Assembly: GCA_028023455.1 (NCBI GenBank)
Contig: JAQFVV010012396.1
Location: 24,507,330 to 24,571,329 of the forward strand
From: Epiperipatus broadwayi
Lineage: Eukaryota > Onychophora > Udeonychophora > Euonychophora > Peripatidae
Length of the DNA: 64,000 bases
Direction: 5' to 3'
A model generated the notes under the pieces. That model did not search any database and was not told the DNA's origin. It saw only the letters and a program-made list of their open reading frames with translations. The position numbers were made by a program, and so were the translations under genes. This document shows positions 1 to 13,771 of this stretch, piece after piece. Positions within the stretch are counted from its first letter, which is position 1, and each line of letters starts with the position of its first letter.

Positions 1-1697
1 TTCTGTGGGTGCAGATTGTTGAGATCGGTATGGTGATGTGATTAAAGTCTAAACTGTCCTCATGTCTGGTCCACAAACCAGGGTTGACCAGTGCATTTAT
101 CATCCTCCTTAATTTTACACAGGGTACTGAAGAAGAGTTTATCAATGGTGTCATCACAACCTTTATTGAATGTAACTATACATCTGACTGACCAAATTGA
201 AAAGTTAATAAATGTGGCAAATGTATCAATGGAATGTTTCAATGGAATGTTTCTTTTTTCAAATGCAGGTATGTCCACAATCCACAATAATCAAGAATAT
301 GGACCATAGATTCCTCCTGTTTCATGCATAAAGGGCAGAGGGTGTCGATATTATATCCCCTTTGCTAACAAAGGAAGGTTGCAGTAGGAAGAGTCCCCAG
401 GTTGACCTTCAGGAGAAAGTCAACAAACTTAGGACTTAGTTTGAGTAATATTTTTATCTTTGAGAGTTGCGGTATTCCAATTGGAAGTACATTACCGGTT
501 TTGGTTTTGCCCTCTGAAACCAATTGGTAGACTTGCCAGTAGGATAGTTTATTTTGGAATAGTGAACTCGATGTTCTAAAGTTTTGAACAGTGATAGACA
601 CTTGATGTTGGATCTAAAGTTTATGCAGTTTAGGAGGGAGCCAACTGGTAGGATCCACCTCTATTGGGAAAGGGCATTCCATCTCTAGGTTATCTTTAAA
701 GATCTTATAGAGAATGTTATGGGTTCTTTGGAGATAAAAGACTTTGAGAGAATGGAGTCTGAGGCCATTGAGAAGTTTTGGTTTTTGAAGCACGTTTAGA
801 CTGATGACAGGAGTTTGCTCCCCCAGCACAATGTCCTGCATATGGTTTCAATTTGTTTGGTAAATCTAATTGTTGGGGAGAAACCGACCCAGTAATATAA
901 AATTTTGGGTAAAACCACTGAATTTAGGAGGGCTACCTTCCCAAACAGAGAAAGATAAACCTTGGATAATGAAGTAATTAAGCCTTCAATCTTGTTGATT
1001 AGAAAATTTTTCAGATCTCTCCTCATGATGGTGGAGGAAGAGGCCTCAAACCAGCCCAAGATCTTCTTGCCAGTGAGGATTGTCCAGATAGCCAACTTCT
1101 CTATGTTAACACTGAGATCGAATTTGCTTTCAAACTGGTCCATGAGTTTTTTGAGCCCCACCAACTCACTTTGGGATGAAAGGAATACTACCACATCATC
1201 CATATATGAGATGTGGTGTATGTGCTCCTTCAGCATAGGTATTGCAATTCCAGGGAAAGAAGCCTCTATGCGTAACAGCAGTGGGTTGATGTAGGCTGCA
1301 AAGAGGAGAGCACTCAGAGGTGAGCCCTGTGGGATGGAAATACAAGGCCATTATCCTGGGGCAACTCTGCCATCCAAAGAGAGAAATATCTCATGATTTT
1401 GCAGGAGTTTCTCTATCATTTGGAGGTAAGCTGCAGATACATGAAGCCCCTCCAGACACAGTGAAAGGCTCCAGCAAAGTCGAGTTGAATTGTGACTGGT
1501 CTGGGGTTTCTTTTTCTACTAACATAGTCAACCAGAAGACAAAATCGGCAGTCAAGCTCTCTCTCTTGGCAAATTGATAAGATGAAAGCTGACTAATGAT
1601 GTTATCTTGTATATACTCTTTGATGAGGCTTTCTATTGACTTGGTCAGTAAAGGAAGCATTGAGATCAGATGGAGATTCTCCAAATCATGTGGTGCC
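1..1697 (-). pseudogene. 5'-truncated, decayed LINE: reverse transcriptase and C-terminal region
   Basis: This is the 3' half of a non-LTR retrotransposon reading leftwards, broken by several frameshifts and stops. Reverse-transcriptase blocks occur in the expected order: LHLISMLPLLTKSIES (about 1620-1680), motif A LDFAGAFHCVW (about 1447-1497, another frame), motif B IPQGSPLSALLFAAYINPLL (about 1283-1342) and motif C SYMDDVVVFL (about 1180-1210). Motif C is YMDD rather than the FADD/YADD usual in LINEs. Downstream are a thumb-like region and a C-terminal CCHC-like motif, CPLCMKQEESMVHILDYC (about 282-335), as in several LINE clades. No endonuclease is present because the element stops at 1697, where the 1.3-kb repeat begins. 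The 3' end lies outside the window. The clade (Tx1/L1-like or Jockey-superfamily) cannot be fixed by eye. Confidence 0.85.
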
Positions 1698-3004
1698 TTA
1701 AATTATTAACTCCTCAGAGTTAAAGTGGAAGGAGCTAGTAGCTATGATGTGTAAGCTGTTATTATATTAGTGTGCTGTAAATATTTTTTTTGTCTAAATG
1801 TAATAAATGTATTTTTAAAATTTATTAAAATTTAGTTTTGAGTATTTTTCTGTGTAAAATTCTTTTCTTTGGTTCCACAAACCCACCAAATGAAATAAAA
1901 TGTATATTTTTCAAATCAGATAATTATTATTCTCAAGATCCAAAATCACTAATACTTGATAAGAAACAGTGACATAAATAGTTTTTTTTTTATTAAAAAT
2001 TTTAAATTAATAATTGTTCATTTAAGTCTTGCAATGGAAGTATCCATCCATAATTCAAACTGCACATTATTAAACTATTATCAGAGTTTAAACATTGTAA
2101 ATGAAGTATTTTATCTGTGTTGTTTAGGATAAGAGAGGGAAATGAAATGTACCCTTTTCCCGTTTATTAGTTGAATACCATTCTAGGTAAAATGCTGTAA
2201 ATATTCTGAATTTACTTACATGATTTCTTTTTATTATATATTGGTTGAATAAAGTAAGCATTTTCTTTGGTGATCTATGTGATTATTATTAGGATGTTAA
2301 TCAGATGCATTAACTCATAGGAAATGTATGTTATTAAAGCTTGCTGGAATGTCATTTATTTGCCTTGCAACACTATATCACTACTTTATTTGATAAAATA
2401 CCAGAATGAAAACCCTAAGATTTTTTATTTTGCATTACATAAAAGGCCCATTGTTGTTTGATCATATTAATGGATAATATTAAAAGTGTAATAGAGTTTG
2501 TTAGTCATAAGAGTCTATTGGAAAACAGGTTGTGAAAGTGCAAATATTCATAGCTCAGAGTGTTTGATTGGGATGTAGGTTGAGATTTACTTTATTCTAA
2601 ATTATTTACTAGGAAATGATTGTCTTCCCAAAATTATATGTTTTATTTGGAATGATTTATTCTATCAGAGTTAACTTCTTTCTTTGTCTTAATTGTATAT
2701 CTCTGTAGATAATTCTTTATATGTAACTGACCACTGAGCTTAGTCTGTTCTATAATCCTGTTAGAGTCTCAACCCAATCCAGGTATTATGTAAAGGATAG
2801 GTGTTCAAAAATCATAACTTGTTAAAGTTTTGGTAAAAATATTTATATAAGTTAGAGAGAAAGTCTATAAATTAGAGAGTAAGAGAGTGATGATTATTAG
2901 TTAAAAATTATTCAATTCATCATTCTTTAGAGGTTACAAAATGAATGCCCAACTATAATACATTGAGGTATTTAGTTGGAAACACAATATAAATTATAAG
3001 AGGT
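1697..3004 (+). repeat. 1.3-kb dispersed repeat, copy 1
   Basis: This segment is repeated in the same orientation at 13772-15074, near-identical by eye over its whole length apart from small indels. It starts at CTTAAATTATTAACTCC, directly against the truncated LINE. Near the start is a small inverted repeat, TTAACTC-CTCA-GAGTTAA (1706-1723). No long open frame is present. Its right end holds a local duplication of a GAGGTTACAAA...GCCCAACTA segment (about 2929 and 2999). It lacks TG...CA ends and adjacent primer-binding or polypurine sites, so it is not an obvious LTR. Confidence 0.9.
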
Positions 3005-3587
3005 TACAAATGGATGCCCAACTACAGGGGCCTGATGCCTTTATTAGATGTCATGTGTAGTCAAATTTGTATTAGTATTTGCACTTTGTTAAAAAAAAAA
3101 AAAACAACAACAAACCACGATATATTAAATCCAAATATATCTGACAATGGGCTATGAACCAAACTTTAAAAATTTCATTGTGTGATCTGATTTCTGGTAA
3201 AATAAATAAAAGAAATTAATTGATTTATTTTATAATGTTGCAGTCTGTGAACAATTTTTTCAAATATTTATTTTTATTACTATTACTCATTTAGTTGGAT
3301 CTATATTATCTGATTACTTAATTTGACATTTATATTACATAAATTTGTTTTAAAGAAAATGTTGTGGACCAAAGGTCATACAGAAAAATCATATATTATA
3401 GGTGTTGTTCTCAATTTCTGTGTATAGTACCAGGAAGGAATATTGTGATTTAGATTGTTTGGTTGGAGGGGCATGAGGCTGAGATGCCTTAATATTGTTT
3501 TGATTGTTAAAAAACAAATAAAATATCTTAATACAGTTTTGATAGTTAAAAAAACAAATAAAAGTTGAGAAATTATTTATATTATAT
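3005..3587. other. AT-rich non-coding stretch with a 39-bp tandem duplication
   Basis: No gene is visible. There is a poly(A) run near 3091-3104. Positions 3488-3526 and 3527-3564 are two imperfect copies of one unit starting CTTAATA and containing GTTAAAAAA(A)CAAATAAAA. They sit just upstream of the degenerate coding block. Confidence 0.6.
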
Positions 3588-5418
3588 ATGAGGATGGGAG
3601 ATGTGAATATGTTTAAGGATGAGGATGATTTTAAGAGGATAGAGTCACTTTATAGACAGGGTTTGTGTCTCGGTATATATTCAAAGGAAGGAGAGAAATT
3701 CCTAAGTACCTTATCTCTAGAAGACCATTGGAAATGTATTTGCATAGGGGTGTTGGAAATTTACAAGAAAAACCCGAAGGAAGCAAACTGAAATATCAGT
3801 AGAAGTAGCCAAGAACTTAAATTAAATCAAATAAACAAGGAAGAATATAAATCTGTAGAGATAGTTAATAACGCTATTGATTTATCTAATAAAAATGAAG
3901 ATGTAGGCTTAGAATTTGTTAAAATAGTTGATAGAAATACAAATGATGAGAGACCAGTTATTAAGCCAGTAGATAATCAGAAGGAAGATAAAATACTGAT
4001 TGATGCTGCTAGTGAGAATTTTCAGGTAGTTGTTGAACCAGTCAATCAAGATAGTATAGCGGTCGTTACAGGAGCTGACGATTATAATGAAGTTATTAAA
4101 GTAATTGATCAAGATGGTGAAATAGTTAGTACTGACATCAAAGAAATAGATGGAAATAAACAGTCTGAGAATGAAAAAGTACAAAATAAAAATCAGACTT
4201 GTGTTGAAATGAAATTAGACTTTCAAATTACATTGAAAAATATAAGAGCAATGAAAGTAGAGTCATAAAGACATATAAAAGAAATGAAAGAAACTATAGT
4301 CGAGATACAAAGATATAACCAAGAATTAGAGTTACATTGGTTAGAAATAGCAAAAAAAAATTCGGGAATCCCAAGAGCGATCACAAAATCAGTTAAAGGT
4401 GATTTCAAAGACTCAAGACTTTGTCAAAAAAATGGAATTAAATATTCCTAATTAATCCAAAGAAATGGTCTCAGTTTTTCAAAGCCAATGTAGGGAAAAT
4501 CTTGAATTAGTTAGTAAAAAAATTTATGAATATAAAAAATCTATTGAAGTGACTAGTAAAATTATAGATGAGGATGTAAAGTTTATTGAAGATAGTGAAC
4601 TATGTGATAAAAATTTGGAAGAACCCAAAGAGTCTTTTAAACTAACTAATAATGACAATGTAGGAGAGAATCTGTTATATGAAGAATTAGTTGAATGAGA
4701 GATTATAGATAAACCTGAGATTTTTTGACCAATATGGCAGTAATGGCAAAGAAGTTCAGAAATCAATAAGGATAGAATTGATTTCATTAGATGAAAAATG
4801 TTTAGAAAGTCCAGAAAATGAGTTACAGAAAGTTACTGATATCACCAGCAATAAGTTTAAAGATAAAAAAGAAAACATAACTTCAAAATGTGTTCTTAGT
4901 TGTCTGGATCCTAACCTAAACATTAATGTGTGCAGAAAAGTCTTATATGAAGGTATGAAAAAATACAGTATTTAATGTCGAGAGTATGACAAAGGGTATA
5001 AATCATGCTAGGGATTTAAGTAAGGTTAAAGTAAACCTTTGGATAATAGTTGAGAATCAAATGGAAATAAATTTTGTTAAAGGCAAAATTGATCTAATTC
5101 AAAATGCTCAAAAAACTAAGTTTAAGCTTAAGATGAGTAATGATAGGTTTTTTTGATAATTTTCTTAGAAAAATCATTGATCAAAATAAAAAGATTGGTA
5201 GAGATAAAGTAAAGCTTAAAGATAAAGATAAAAAGAAATTTGATATAGATTTTCTTAAGAATAATATTAATCCAGAAAGAAACTCTGGTAAAGCCAAAGT
5301 TAAACTCAAAAGAATCAATATAAAACTGGATAAAGTAAATGAGTTTAAACATATAATTAATGAAGAAATTGATGGGGGAAAAGCTAGAGTTAACCTGAAG
5401 TTTAAAAAAAAAAATTAG
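3588..5418 (+). pseudogene. Degenerate coding block of unknown function, possibly gag-like
   Basis: I do not recognise this family. From 3588 one frame stays open to about 4268 except for a single TGA (3789-3791), which is long for such AT-rich DNA. It then continues through further stops and at least one frame change to 5418. In order: a compact N-terminal region (about 65 residues, containing FKRIESLYRQGLCLGIYSK); a long acidic, Asn-rich linker; a Lys/Glu-rich, probably coiled-coil part (about 4270-4700, including LELVSKKIYEYKKSIEV); and a basic C-terminal region (about 5000-5418). The last part repeats K-x-K-[VF]-[KN]-L-K about every 26-33 residues (KTKFKLK, DKVKLK, KAKVKLKR, KARVNLKF). 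An element gag or accessory protein is the best guess. A decayed host gene is possible. No zinc knuckle, protease or RT was seen nearby. Confidence 0.45.
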
Positions 5419-5509
5419 GTATATGATTTTCTTAGTATATTTACTTTTTACTTGTTGTTACATTAGATGAAAAAAAATTGATAGTTAATTTTACTTTCAT
5501 TTTTCCGTA

Positions 5510-5523
5510 AGTGAGGGGGAATG
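5510..5523 (+). other. Polypurine-tract-like motif after the degenerate block
   Basis: AGTGAGGGGGAATG followed by TGTAACC resembles the polypurine tract and LTR start of Ty3/Gypsy-type elements. It lies about 90 bp after the last stop of the degenerate block. No matching upstream copy of the following sequence was found, so an LTR assignment is not supported. Taken alone it is only suggestive. Confidence 0.2.
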
Positions 5524-5530
5524 TAACCAT

Positions 5531-8500
5531 GTGATATTCCACCTGTTTTTATTGGAGCATTTTTAACAGTGCAGTATATAATACTTAGCCATAAAAAGAA
5601 AATAAAAGATAAAATAAAACTAACAACTAGAGACATAAAACTATATCATTCAATATGTAGATAAAATGGTCTCACTTAATAAGCAATATTTCATATCTTT
5701 GGAGTTAAATAATTATCTAATAAAAGGTATTAATAGAATATATATCTGCTATTCATATTTAATTAATAAAGTGCATGTTTATAATGTAAATTTTTTATAA
5801 AAGTTAAAAAAAGAAAAAAAAGCTAGCTTAATGAACATTTTAAGTTTTAGTGTGGAAAATTTGTTGGGTTATTTAAAGTTGAAGTGGATTACTATAAGAA
5901 GCTTACCTTAAATAAGATCAGTTTTACACTCTTAGATGTGTGTGTATGCTTGGGTGTGTATGTTGATTTTAGATCTTTAATTTATTTATTAAAATATTCA
6001 ATTTATTTATTAACTTTCAAAATAAAATAGATAATAAAACTTGGCAAATAAAATATTTATTATTCTAAACTTCTGATAAAAACAGCAATCAAAATATGAA
6101 AAAAAAAAAATCAGTAAAATTATTACACGTATTTTATGTTTATTATATTTGTAAAAAAAAAAAAAACTTTATTCACGTTTTAAGTATTATTAAACTTGAA
6201 ATTGAAACACAGAATGCTGACACGTGATATTATTATTATTTTTTTTTTTATATTGGAAAAAAGAGCGCGGAACTAGAGGTGAATTGGGAGAGTTGGATCA
6301 TGGAGTGTCCTAATAAGAAGAAGAAAAAAAGAGTAACTTTTATTATTTGCCTTTTAGTTTTTAAAACACATCAATGAATTGCTGAACAAGAAAATTAAGG
6401 TATCAGGTTTTTGTGCTTTCTTTAACTAAACGATCTAAAGTTCATAATAATGTGCCAAGATAATACTTTTAACTTAAAATATAACTTTAAAAACTTTCAA
6501 CAAAATAAAATGGTAACCTTAATTGAAATCATAAGAAAAATTCTAAATAATTATTTAATGCTAATAAAGCGTATTTTTAATGACAGTAAAATTAAGATCA
6601 AGTTAAAAAAAATAATAATAGAAATGTTAAGACTGTTCAAAACTAAAGTAATTTAAATAAATGTTTGGTCTTAATTATTAACTAAAAAAAACCAACAAAG
6701 TCTAAATGAAAAAAAAAGACGAGAAATTGAATACTGTTTTCTGAAAATTAAAAATTTGTTGATAAAAACAGGTATATCATTTATTTGTGGTGGAAATGTT
6801 GCTTTGTCGTCTGCTTCTCCAAAAAGAGGGAAAACTATTAATAAAATATTTTTTTAATAAAACCACGGATAACTACTAGAATTTAATAATAATTGTACAA
6901 AATTGTCATATTCAAACTAGCTAGTTAATATTGTGCCCTTTTCTATAAATCAGTAATAATTCATAACAGTCAATTACTAAAAATTTTAAATTTAGAATAT
7001 GTTCTTTTAATACATTAATTATATTAAGTCAATTATATCTTTAAAGTACAATTTGAAGCTAAAGAGAATATGTAGTATATAAAATCATTTAAAAATAGTT
7101 ATATAAAGCTTTAAATATTGTTGCATATGGTTGTAAAAGCTGGCCATATTAAATAACACAGCTATAAATAATTAAAAGTATATTTAATAAATCCGATTTT
7201 AATAGTTTAAAACATATGATTTAATAAATGCTATATTTAGATTTGTAATCATATTTAAATAGTCAAAATTAATATAGTATATTTTTAAAATAAACTTTGT
7301 GATGGTGAGAATTATATTTAATTCTATATTTTCTAAATTGTTCTTCCAAATTTTTTATAATTATTTTATATAATATAATAAGTGTATCAATTTTATTAGT
7401 CTAGGCAGAGAAATAGATTGAAAATCGTCTGTCAAAGTTATTAATCACGTGATTTTTTAATGTATACTATCACACACACGCTTGTTTGAATTAATAACAA
7501 AGTTTAAAATATTTTAAAAGTTATATTATAGAATTGGATAGAATTATTGCCTATCATAAAAAGTAAATAGTATTAAGTTAACTATCGTATGTAATGTTTT
7601 AAATAATGTAATAAAGATGAATACAGTTATAATATAAAAATTAAATATTTTATTTAAATAAAAATAGATAAATTGAATATTAAGAAATGGAATAAGTTAT
7701 TAAGGTTATTTTAAAAGTTATTGTAAATGTTTAAATAGTTTTAATAAAATAATAATTTATTTAAAAGTAATATTTTAAATAATATTTTAAGTTCATTACG
7801 TCATAATTTTTTATTTTCAAATATAATTCTGCTATAAATTGAAAATATGTAAATTTGTTCTCAAGCTAAAGTAAGAATTAACCAATAGGAATAGGTATTC
7901 TTACAGACTATAAATATTGTCGTAACTAAGTTATCAGGGGAGATTAATAATGTATTGAAACCGAAGAAAGGTAAATTATAACTATCAAAAGATAGTATTT
8001 TTTTAAATCTTTTATTTTAGTCAATTTTTTTTAGTACTTTCTTATAACTTTATCTGCAAAAAACTAATTGATAATTTTAAAAAATATTTTTTGCAAAAGA
8101 GAGTATAAACTAAAAAATATTTTAATAATTTTGTTTAACATGCTTTGTTAAATTTTTTAAAGTTCTTTATCAGTCGTATTTTATCTAAAAAGTTTAACCT
8201 AAACTACGCAATAAAAAATGGATATACTATGAAATAAAATGGATATAAGTTGTAATGCTGAAAAAATATTTGAAATATTTATTGATACAGCTTTATTAAT
8301 ATTTCACCGAAGAACTGTTCTGGTACATAAAAACCACAGCTCGGACATTATACGGAGTCTAAAAAATGTATTGAAACGTATTATTTATAAGTTTATCTAA
8401 GATTTATTTTAAAATGGTGATAAGACAGTTATGTCTCATGAATTATTTTATAGAATATTATGTTCAAAGGAGTAAAGTGTTATATACTTTCTGAAGGTGG

Positions 8501-11500
8501 CATTTTTAAAAAATATTTTTCAAGAATTAAAGAAAGAGCCCAGGAAAATATGTTACAGAAGCGTTTTGGTATTAAAATATCCGTTCTTCGAATTATTTAA
8601 AATGTACTTGGAAAAGATTTGTTCAAAAGTACTTGAAGTTTTTATTTTAAAAGAGATTTATAAAAAATACCAAACGAAAGTTTAAATGTATCAAGAAGGA
8701 AACATAGATAAAAAGTGAACACATAGATGAATAAAAAGATGGATCCATGGAAATACAAATAGTACTTAAAAGTTTATCGAATATTTTTAAAAGTTAAATT
8801 AGATGGATTGATGCATCGGATACGCAGAGAATATTGGTAGAGAAGATTAAGAAGCTTCATGGGATTAATTAATATTATTATCGTCCTAAATACTAAAACC
8901 AAGGATTATTTTCTATAAATTTTACTAAATGGATTAATAATTATTTTTATTTTAAACTTTAACGCGCTTGGAGAACATTTTTAAAAACTCTAGAGAAAAT
9001 AATAAGCATTTTGGACTTATCAGGAACTATCGTCAAGAAAATATGTAACTATAGTTTTGATTCTTTTTATTTTGTTAACCTAGTTTAAATCTAAATTTTT
9101 ATATAAGATTAGGAAAAACATAAAAACATTAATTTATTAATATTAAAATTTTATAATATAACAATCTAATAATTTAGCTAAAAATATTTTAATATAAAGT
9201 GTATGGGTGTGAATTTTTTTATATCTGCAATGCTCAAGTGGACAAAGGAAGCCTACTGAACACGATGACTAGATAAAGGTTATTGGTAATAATAATAACT
9301 ATTGATAATTTATAATGTATATATTTTTTTGTTTTCTTTAGATCATCCATAAATTGGAAGAATGAAGTGTAAAAGTTTTTTTTACTTATATGTACCGCAT
9401 TTTATACAACATTTTAAAAAACATTATGAGATAGGATTGATTTGAAAATATGCATACGACAATTTTTTTTATTTTTTTTTATTAGTAATATAATCCAACA
9501 TAACAAATAATTATGTGATTCTTTTAAAATTTTCATGTTATGGGATATTCAAATATTGTCTAAGTAGATTGTATATGATTAAACATACAGAGCAATGAAG
9601 TAAGCAACTTTTCTTATGGGATAGTAAGATTGTTTAACTATTAATGAATTTTATTTATTGTTTTGTAAATGCAGATAGTTATTTTATCGATGTAAGATGT
9701 AGAAAAATCTTGAGAAATAATGTTGAGATAGTGGCTTGGAAGTACTATAGTTAGCAGGAAACCAAGATGATGTATATTTAAAATAGGATATGATAAGGAA
9801 TGGGAATAATATTTAGTCTTTATGTGGTTATCAGCATAGTTAACAAAGCCCTATGACTGATACACATTTTATTTGGACAGTGTTTATATTTCTTTAAATA
9901 TTTGATGTTCTAATAAAGCTGAAGAAATAGCTTTAACATCGTCCCTGTACTAGAGGATATTAGGCAGATAAATGTCCTACCTCTTCGCACTGTACCATGA
10001 TTTTGAGATATGTTAAGAGTAATACTCTAGCTTTCTTCCTTAATCCTATGCATCTGTTTTCGCTATCTTTATTTCATGTAACTACATCGTTTAGTAAGAT
10101 ATGTTTAAGAGAAATGATAAATAATTTAGAACTAAGGTTATGCTATCGTTTTTTGGATAAGATTAGTTTATTTGCTTATAAGGAGCAGAATATTATAACT
10201 TAAAATTGAAGATCCAAAGTATCCTAAGGAAAGAAAAGAATCATAGAATATATTTTGAATTTTATTTCGGAAATGAAATATAAACTTTTTTTAAAATAAG
10301 GTATCTAAACAAAGATATTTTCTTTAAAGTGATAATAATTTTAAATGCTTTAGTATTATTTTTTTTAAGAGAAAATAAGTATTGCATATTTTAAAATACA
10401 ATAGTACAAAGTAAATTATGTAAACAATATGCATAGTATATTTTTTGTTTATTGATTAACAGACATGTATTGATGATTACACTTATATCATACTAAAGTA
10501 GGGCTTAAAGAAGAATATATTATGATTAGTAAACATTGTGTGATAAATACTAAAATCTAGTACTTAATTTTGGATAATATTTTGTGTAACATCTTTGACT
10601 TTGCAAGATGAAATTTTTTTTTTAATATTTTGAGAAGTCCATACTCATTATAAAATTTTGTTTTCTATGGAATGTTTTTCTAAGTATGAATTTTTTTTTA
10701 AAAAAATAAGATAGTTTAATAATATTAAGGATAAAATGCTGTTGCTAATAAAGTAGATAAATTTATTTGTAATAAGTTAACCATAATGAGAAACCAAATA
10801 GTAACATTTTTTTTTAAAATTTTGTCCTAAATCTAAATAAAGATGTAATTGAAATATAAATTATTTTTTTTATAACCCGGTAGATCAAACTGTAAAGTAA
10901 AAAAGGTTAAGGATATCCACTGTAAATAGTGTAAATAAATTGTTTAGTTATTTATTGTTAGTAATAAACTTTGTTAAATTTTGTTATTTCAAAAATTTTG
11001 TGTCAGAGTTATTTATTTCTCCACATCGCTGCATGAAAACACGATATATGCATAATAATCGAAACAAATATATAATTTTGCACAAAAAGATAAATAGAGA
11101 ATTATTTAAGAATTTAAATATTTTATTGGTATTCATTATAATTAAATAATCATAATCTTACATTATTTTATTGGTCATAAATCAGTTATCACAATATTAT
11201 ATTAAATTATATGCTATCAGTTGCCACACATATTTTGTTTGTCAGATTATTAAAATGCTACCACGTATTTATTATATCATTACATGAAGAATATTATTAT
11301 TGTTATTTATTATTATTAGTTTAAGTGTAGTAGATTATGACATAAAATCCCTTCTCATATTTTACTACCGTATTTTAAAATTAACTTAGAATAAATTTTA
11401 TGAACCTGAGATTATTTTATTGAGCTAGATTATTATTAAATAGAAGATTAAGATTTAATTATTAGTTTAATCTTAGTGAGTAGAAGTTATTAAAGTCGTA

Positions 11501-13771
11501 AGAATACTATGAGTTTGTTATTTGAAATAGTAATAAAGGGGGGATAGTGTTCTTATGCCATTGAGGTAGTATCCTGTAGGATATTGGCTCAATGTAATCT
11601 ATCTTGTCACCTGTATTTTCACTTCAAATCTCATGAAAATATTAAATATTTATTTAATATATTTTTATAAATTGAACCTTATTCGAATTTTAAATTTGAG
11701 CTAGTGGAATATTTTAATTTTAATGCTGAATATTTTAGTTATTAATTATTAACTGAGATAGAACCCATTTTATTTTATATCATATACTATTCTGAAGTGA
11801 GGATGCATAATTACAGGTCAGATTATGGGTAGTGAATCTACACATAGGTTAGGTCAGAATATTAAATTGTGTCATATAATGGATCCATATCTATTCATGT
11901 TTAATGTAGTATATCGTATTCATATGCTTATCAACTATCATAGTGAAGTTGTAGCTGCTTTGCTGTTTCTAAAAATAAAAATAAATATATATATATATTG
12001 GTTTGAAAAATACTAATGCGTCAATATTATTCACATATCTAACAATGTGGGACCTCACACCATAAATTATCTGCCTACTGTAAACACGAAACTTTACTAA
12101 TGAACTGAATGTATCTTCATCATTATTGTAATTTGTAGTTTTTTTTTTTTTTTTAAAAAGTAATATAATAGTTATATATATTATGCTCTATTTTACATGT
12201 CAATGTATCTTATTTTACCATCTGAAATTGTCTCAAGGAGTTTACAATAAAGTGCGTAGAGATTTTATTACACACACGTAATTTTAAATATATTGGTAAA
12301 GAGTTTAAATTTAAATTTGCCTATTCTTTATAACTTGGGACAAATAATCATTATAGGTATGTTTATCAGAAGTTTTAACAATTTTCTTAATATTATTCGT
12401 AGCAAAAATTAGATTTTGAATTTGTCTGAGAGCAAATTTATTTCATTAACCATTTAATTAATAATATTTATTACATTAATCTGTCCACTTGATTTCATAA
12501 ATATTTATTATGATAATTGTTTGTGTTGATATTCCTGATTTTATGCAAATATTTACTATGCTATTTTAATGTGTTTATTGTCATTTTGACGAATACTTTC
12601 CTATGGGTTTGGGATATTATTTAATGTGTGGATTTTAAGGATGGTCCAAGCTATTAATCTTTATCATTAGGGATAAATTTGTATCTTGCCATTGTGAGAA
12701 ATAGTTCAGCTTTATAGCTTTAGATTTATCAAATAGTATACTATTTATGATGTTTATGGGATGGAAATGATCTCCCATTATTATTATATGTACTGGCCAT
12801 GAAAAGACAGTATTCCAAAATATTTTTATGTAGCTTATTTAGTCAGATTCCATGGAGAGAATCATTTGTCTTTCATGTGTTTTCCTTTTCTTTATGTGGT
12901 AAGACTGTGTCTTCACATACACTTATGCTTGAGAGATAAGCATGTGAGCCACCATTATTATAGTCAGGTTGTCTTGCTCTAACGAAATTATTCAGTGATG
13001 TTGTCTCTCATGTGCTATTTAAAATACTAGATTGTCCACCACAGAAGATGTTGACTATTGTATTTATAAATGTTATGGCAATGATAGCTAGTTATTGAGG
13101 TAGTAATTTCCAGTGCTTTGGTTGGTCATAATAATATTTGTATTGTGCTACTGTGCTTTTCCAGTAGTATATAAGTAAATCCACAAGATTTAATAATTTA
13201 ATTCCTTAATTTAAAGCATAGCATGATAAGACTACGCAGACACAATGCTATTTATCAACGTTATATGGAGAAACTTGCCGAAGGGTTTGGAAGTTCCATA
13301 GATTTTAAATTTAATATTATTATGTGGACTTTAAATAAGTTAACTAGGAACGTATGCACAACTTTTGATGAATGTTTTTATTTATCCTTAGTTTTAAAAT
13401 TAACATAGTGTGAGGCAGTTGTAATGTAATGATGACAGTGATCATCATCATATTAGCCAGCTAAGTTAAAGGTAGCAATAAATTATCTTGAAGTTAATCT
13501 TCATAATTTTGTTATATAATTTTAATAGTAAGATATCATAAAGACGTTAAGATGTACAATATATGGAAAATGTTAATTAGCTTATGGTGCAAGCTAGCCA
13601 AATAATATAATTGATATTTTCAAGTTCATTAATGTTTGTTTAATGCCTTGTATGAAGTAGAATAAATTGTGATTTCAAATTAATATTTAGCCAGAAATCA
13701 AAATAATTTATAATCATAAGTTTATTGTGCAATTTTGAAAACCAAAAGCAATAGTTTTGACATAAAATGAA
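5531..13771. other. Very AT-rich region without recognisable genes
   Basis: About 8 kb between the degenerate block and the second 1.3-kb repeat. Open frames are 70 codons or fewer, low in complexity, and look like chance. It holds homopolymer A/T runs (around 6100-6250, 9465-9480, 12138-12155) and one small hairpin (11560-11593). I saw no transposon protein, tRNA or splice-bounded exon. Confidence 0.6.
11560..11593. repeat. Short imperfect hairpin
   Basis: ATTGAGGTAGTATCC, loop TGTA, then GGATATTGGCTCAAT. The arms pair at both ends with internal mismatches. It is too short for a pre-miRNA. Confidence 0.5.

Noticed and set aside
3588-5523. A second LTR retrotransposon built from the degenerate block plus the polypurine-like tract
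   Set aside because: No sequence following 5523 recurs upstream as a 5' LTR, and no pol motif was found.
11560-11593. TGAGGTAGTA, the let-7 family 5' end, inside a hairpin (and again near 13099)
   Set aside because: The hairpin has only about 15-bp arms and a 4-nt loop, too short for a pre-miRNA. The sequence after the first ten bases does not match let-7, and the second occurrence has no hairpin.
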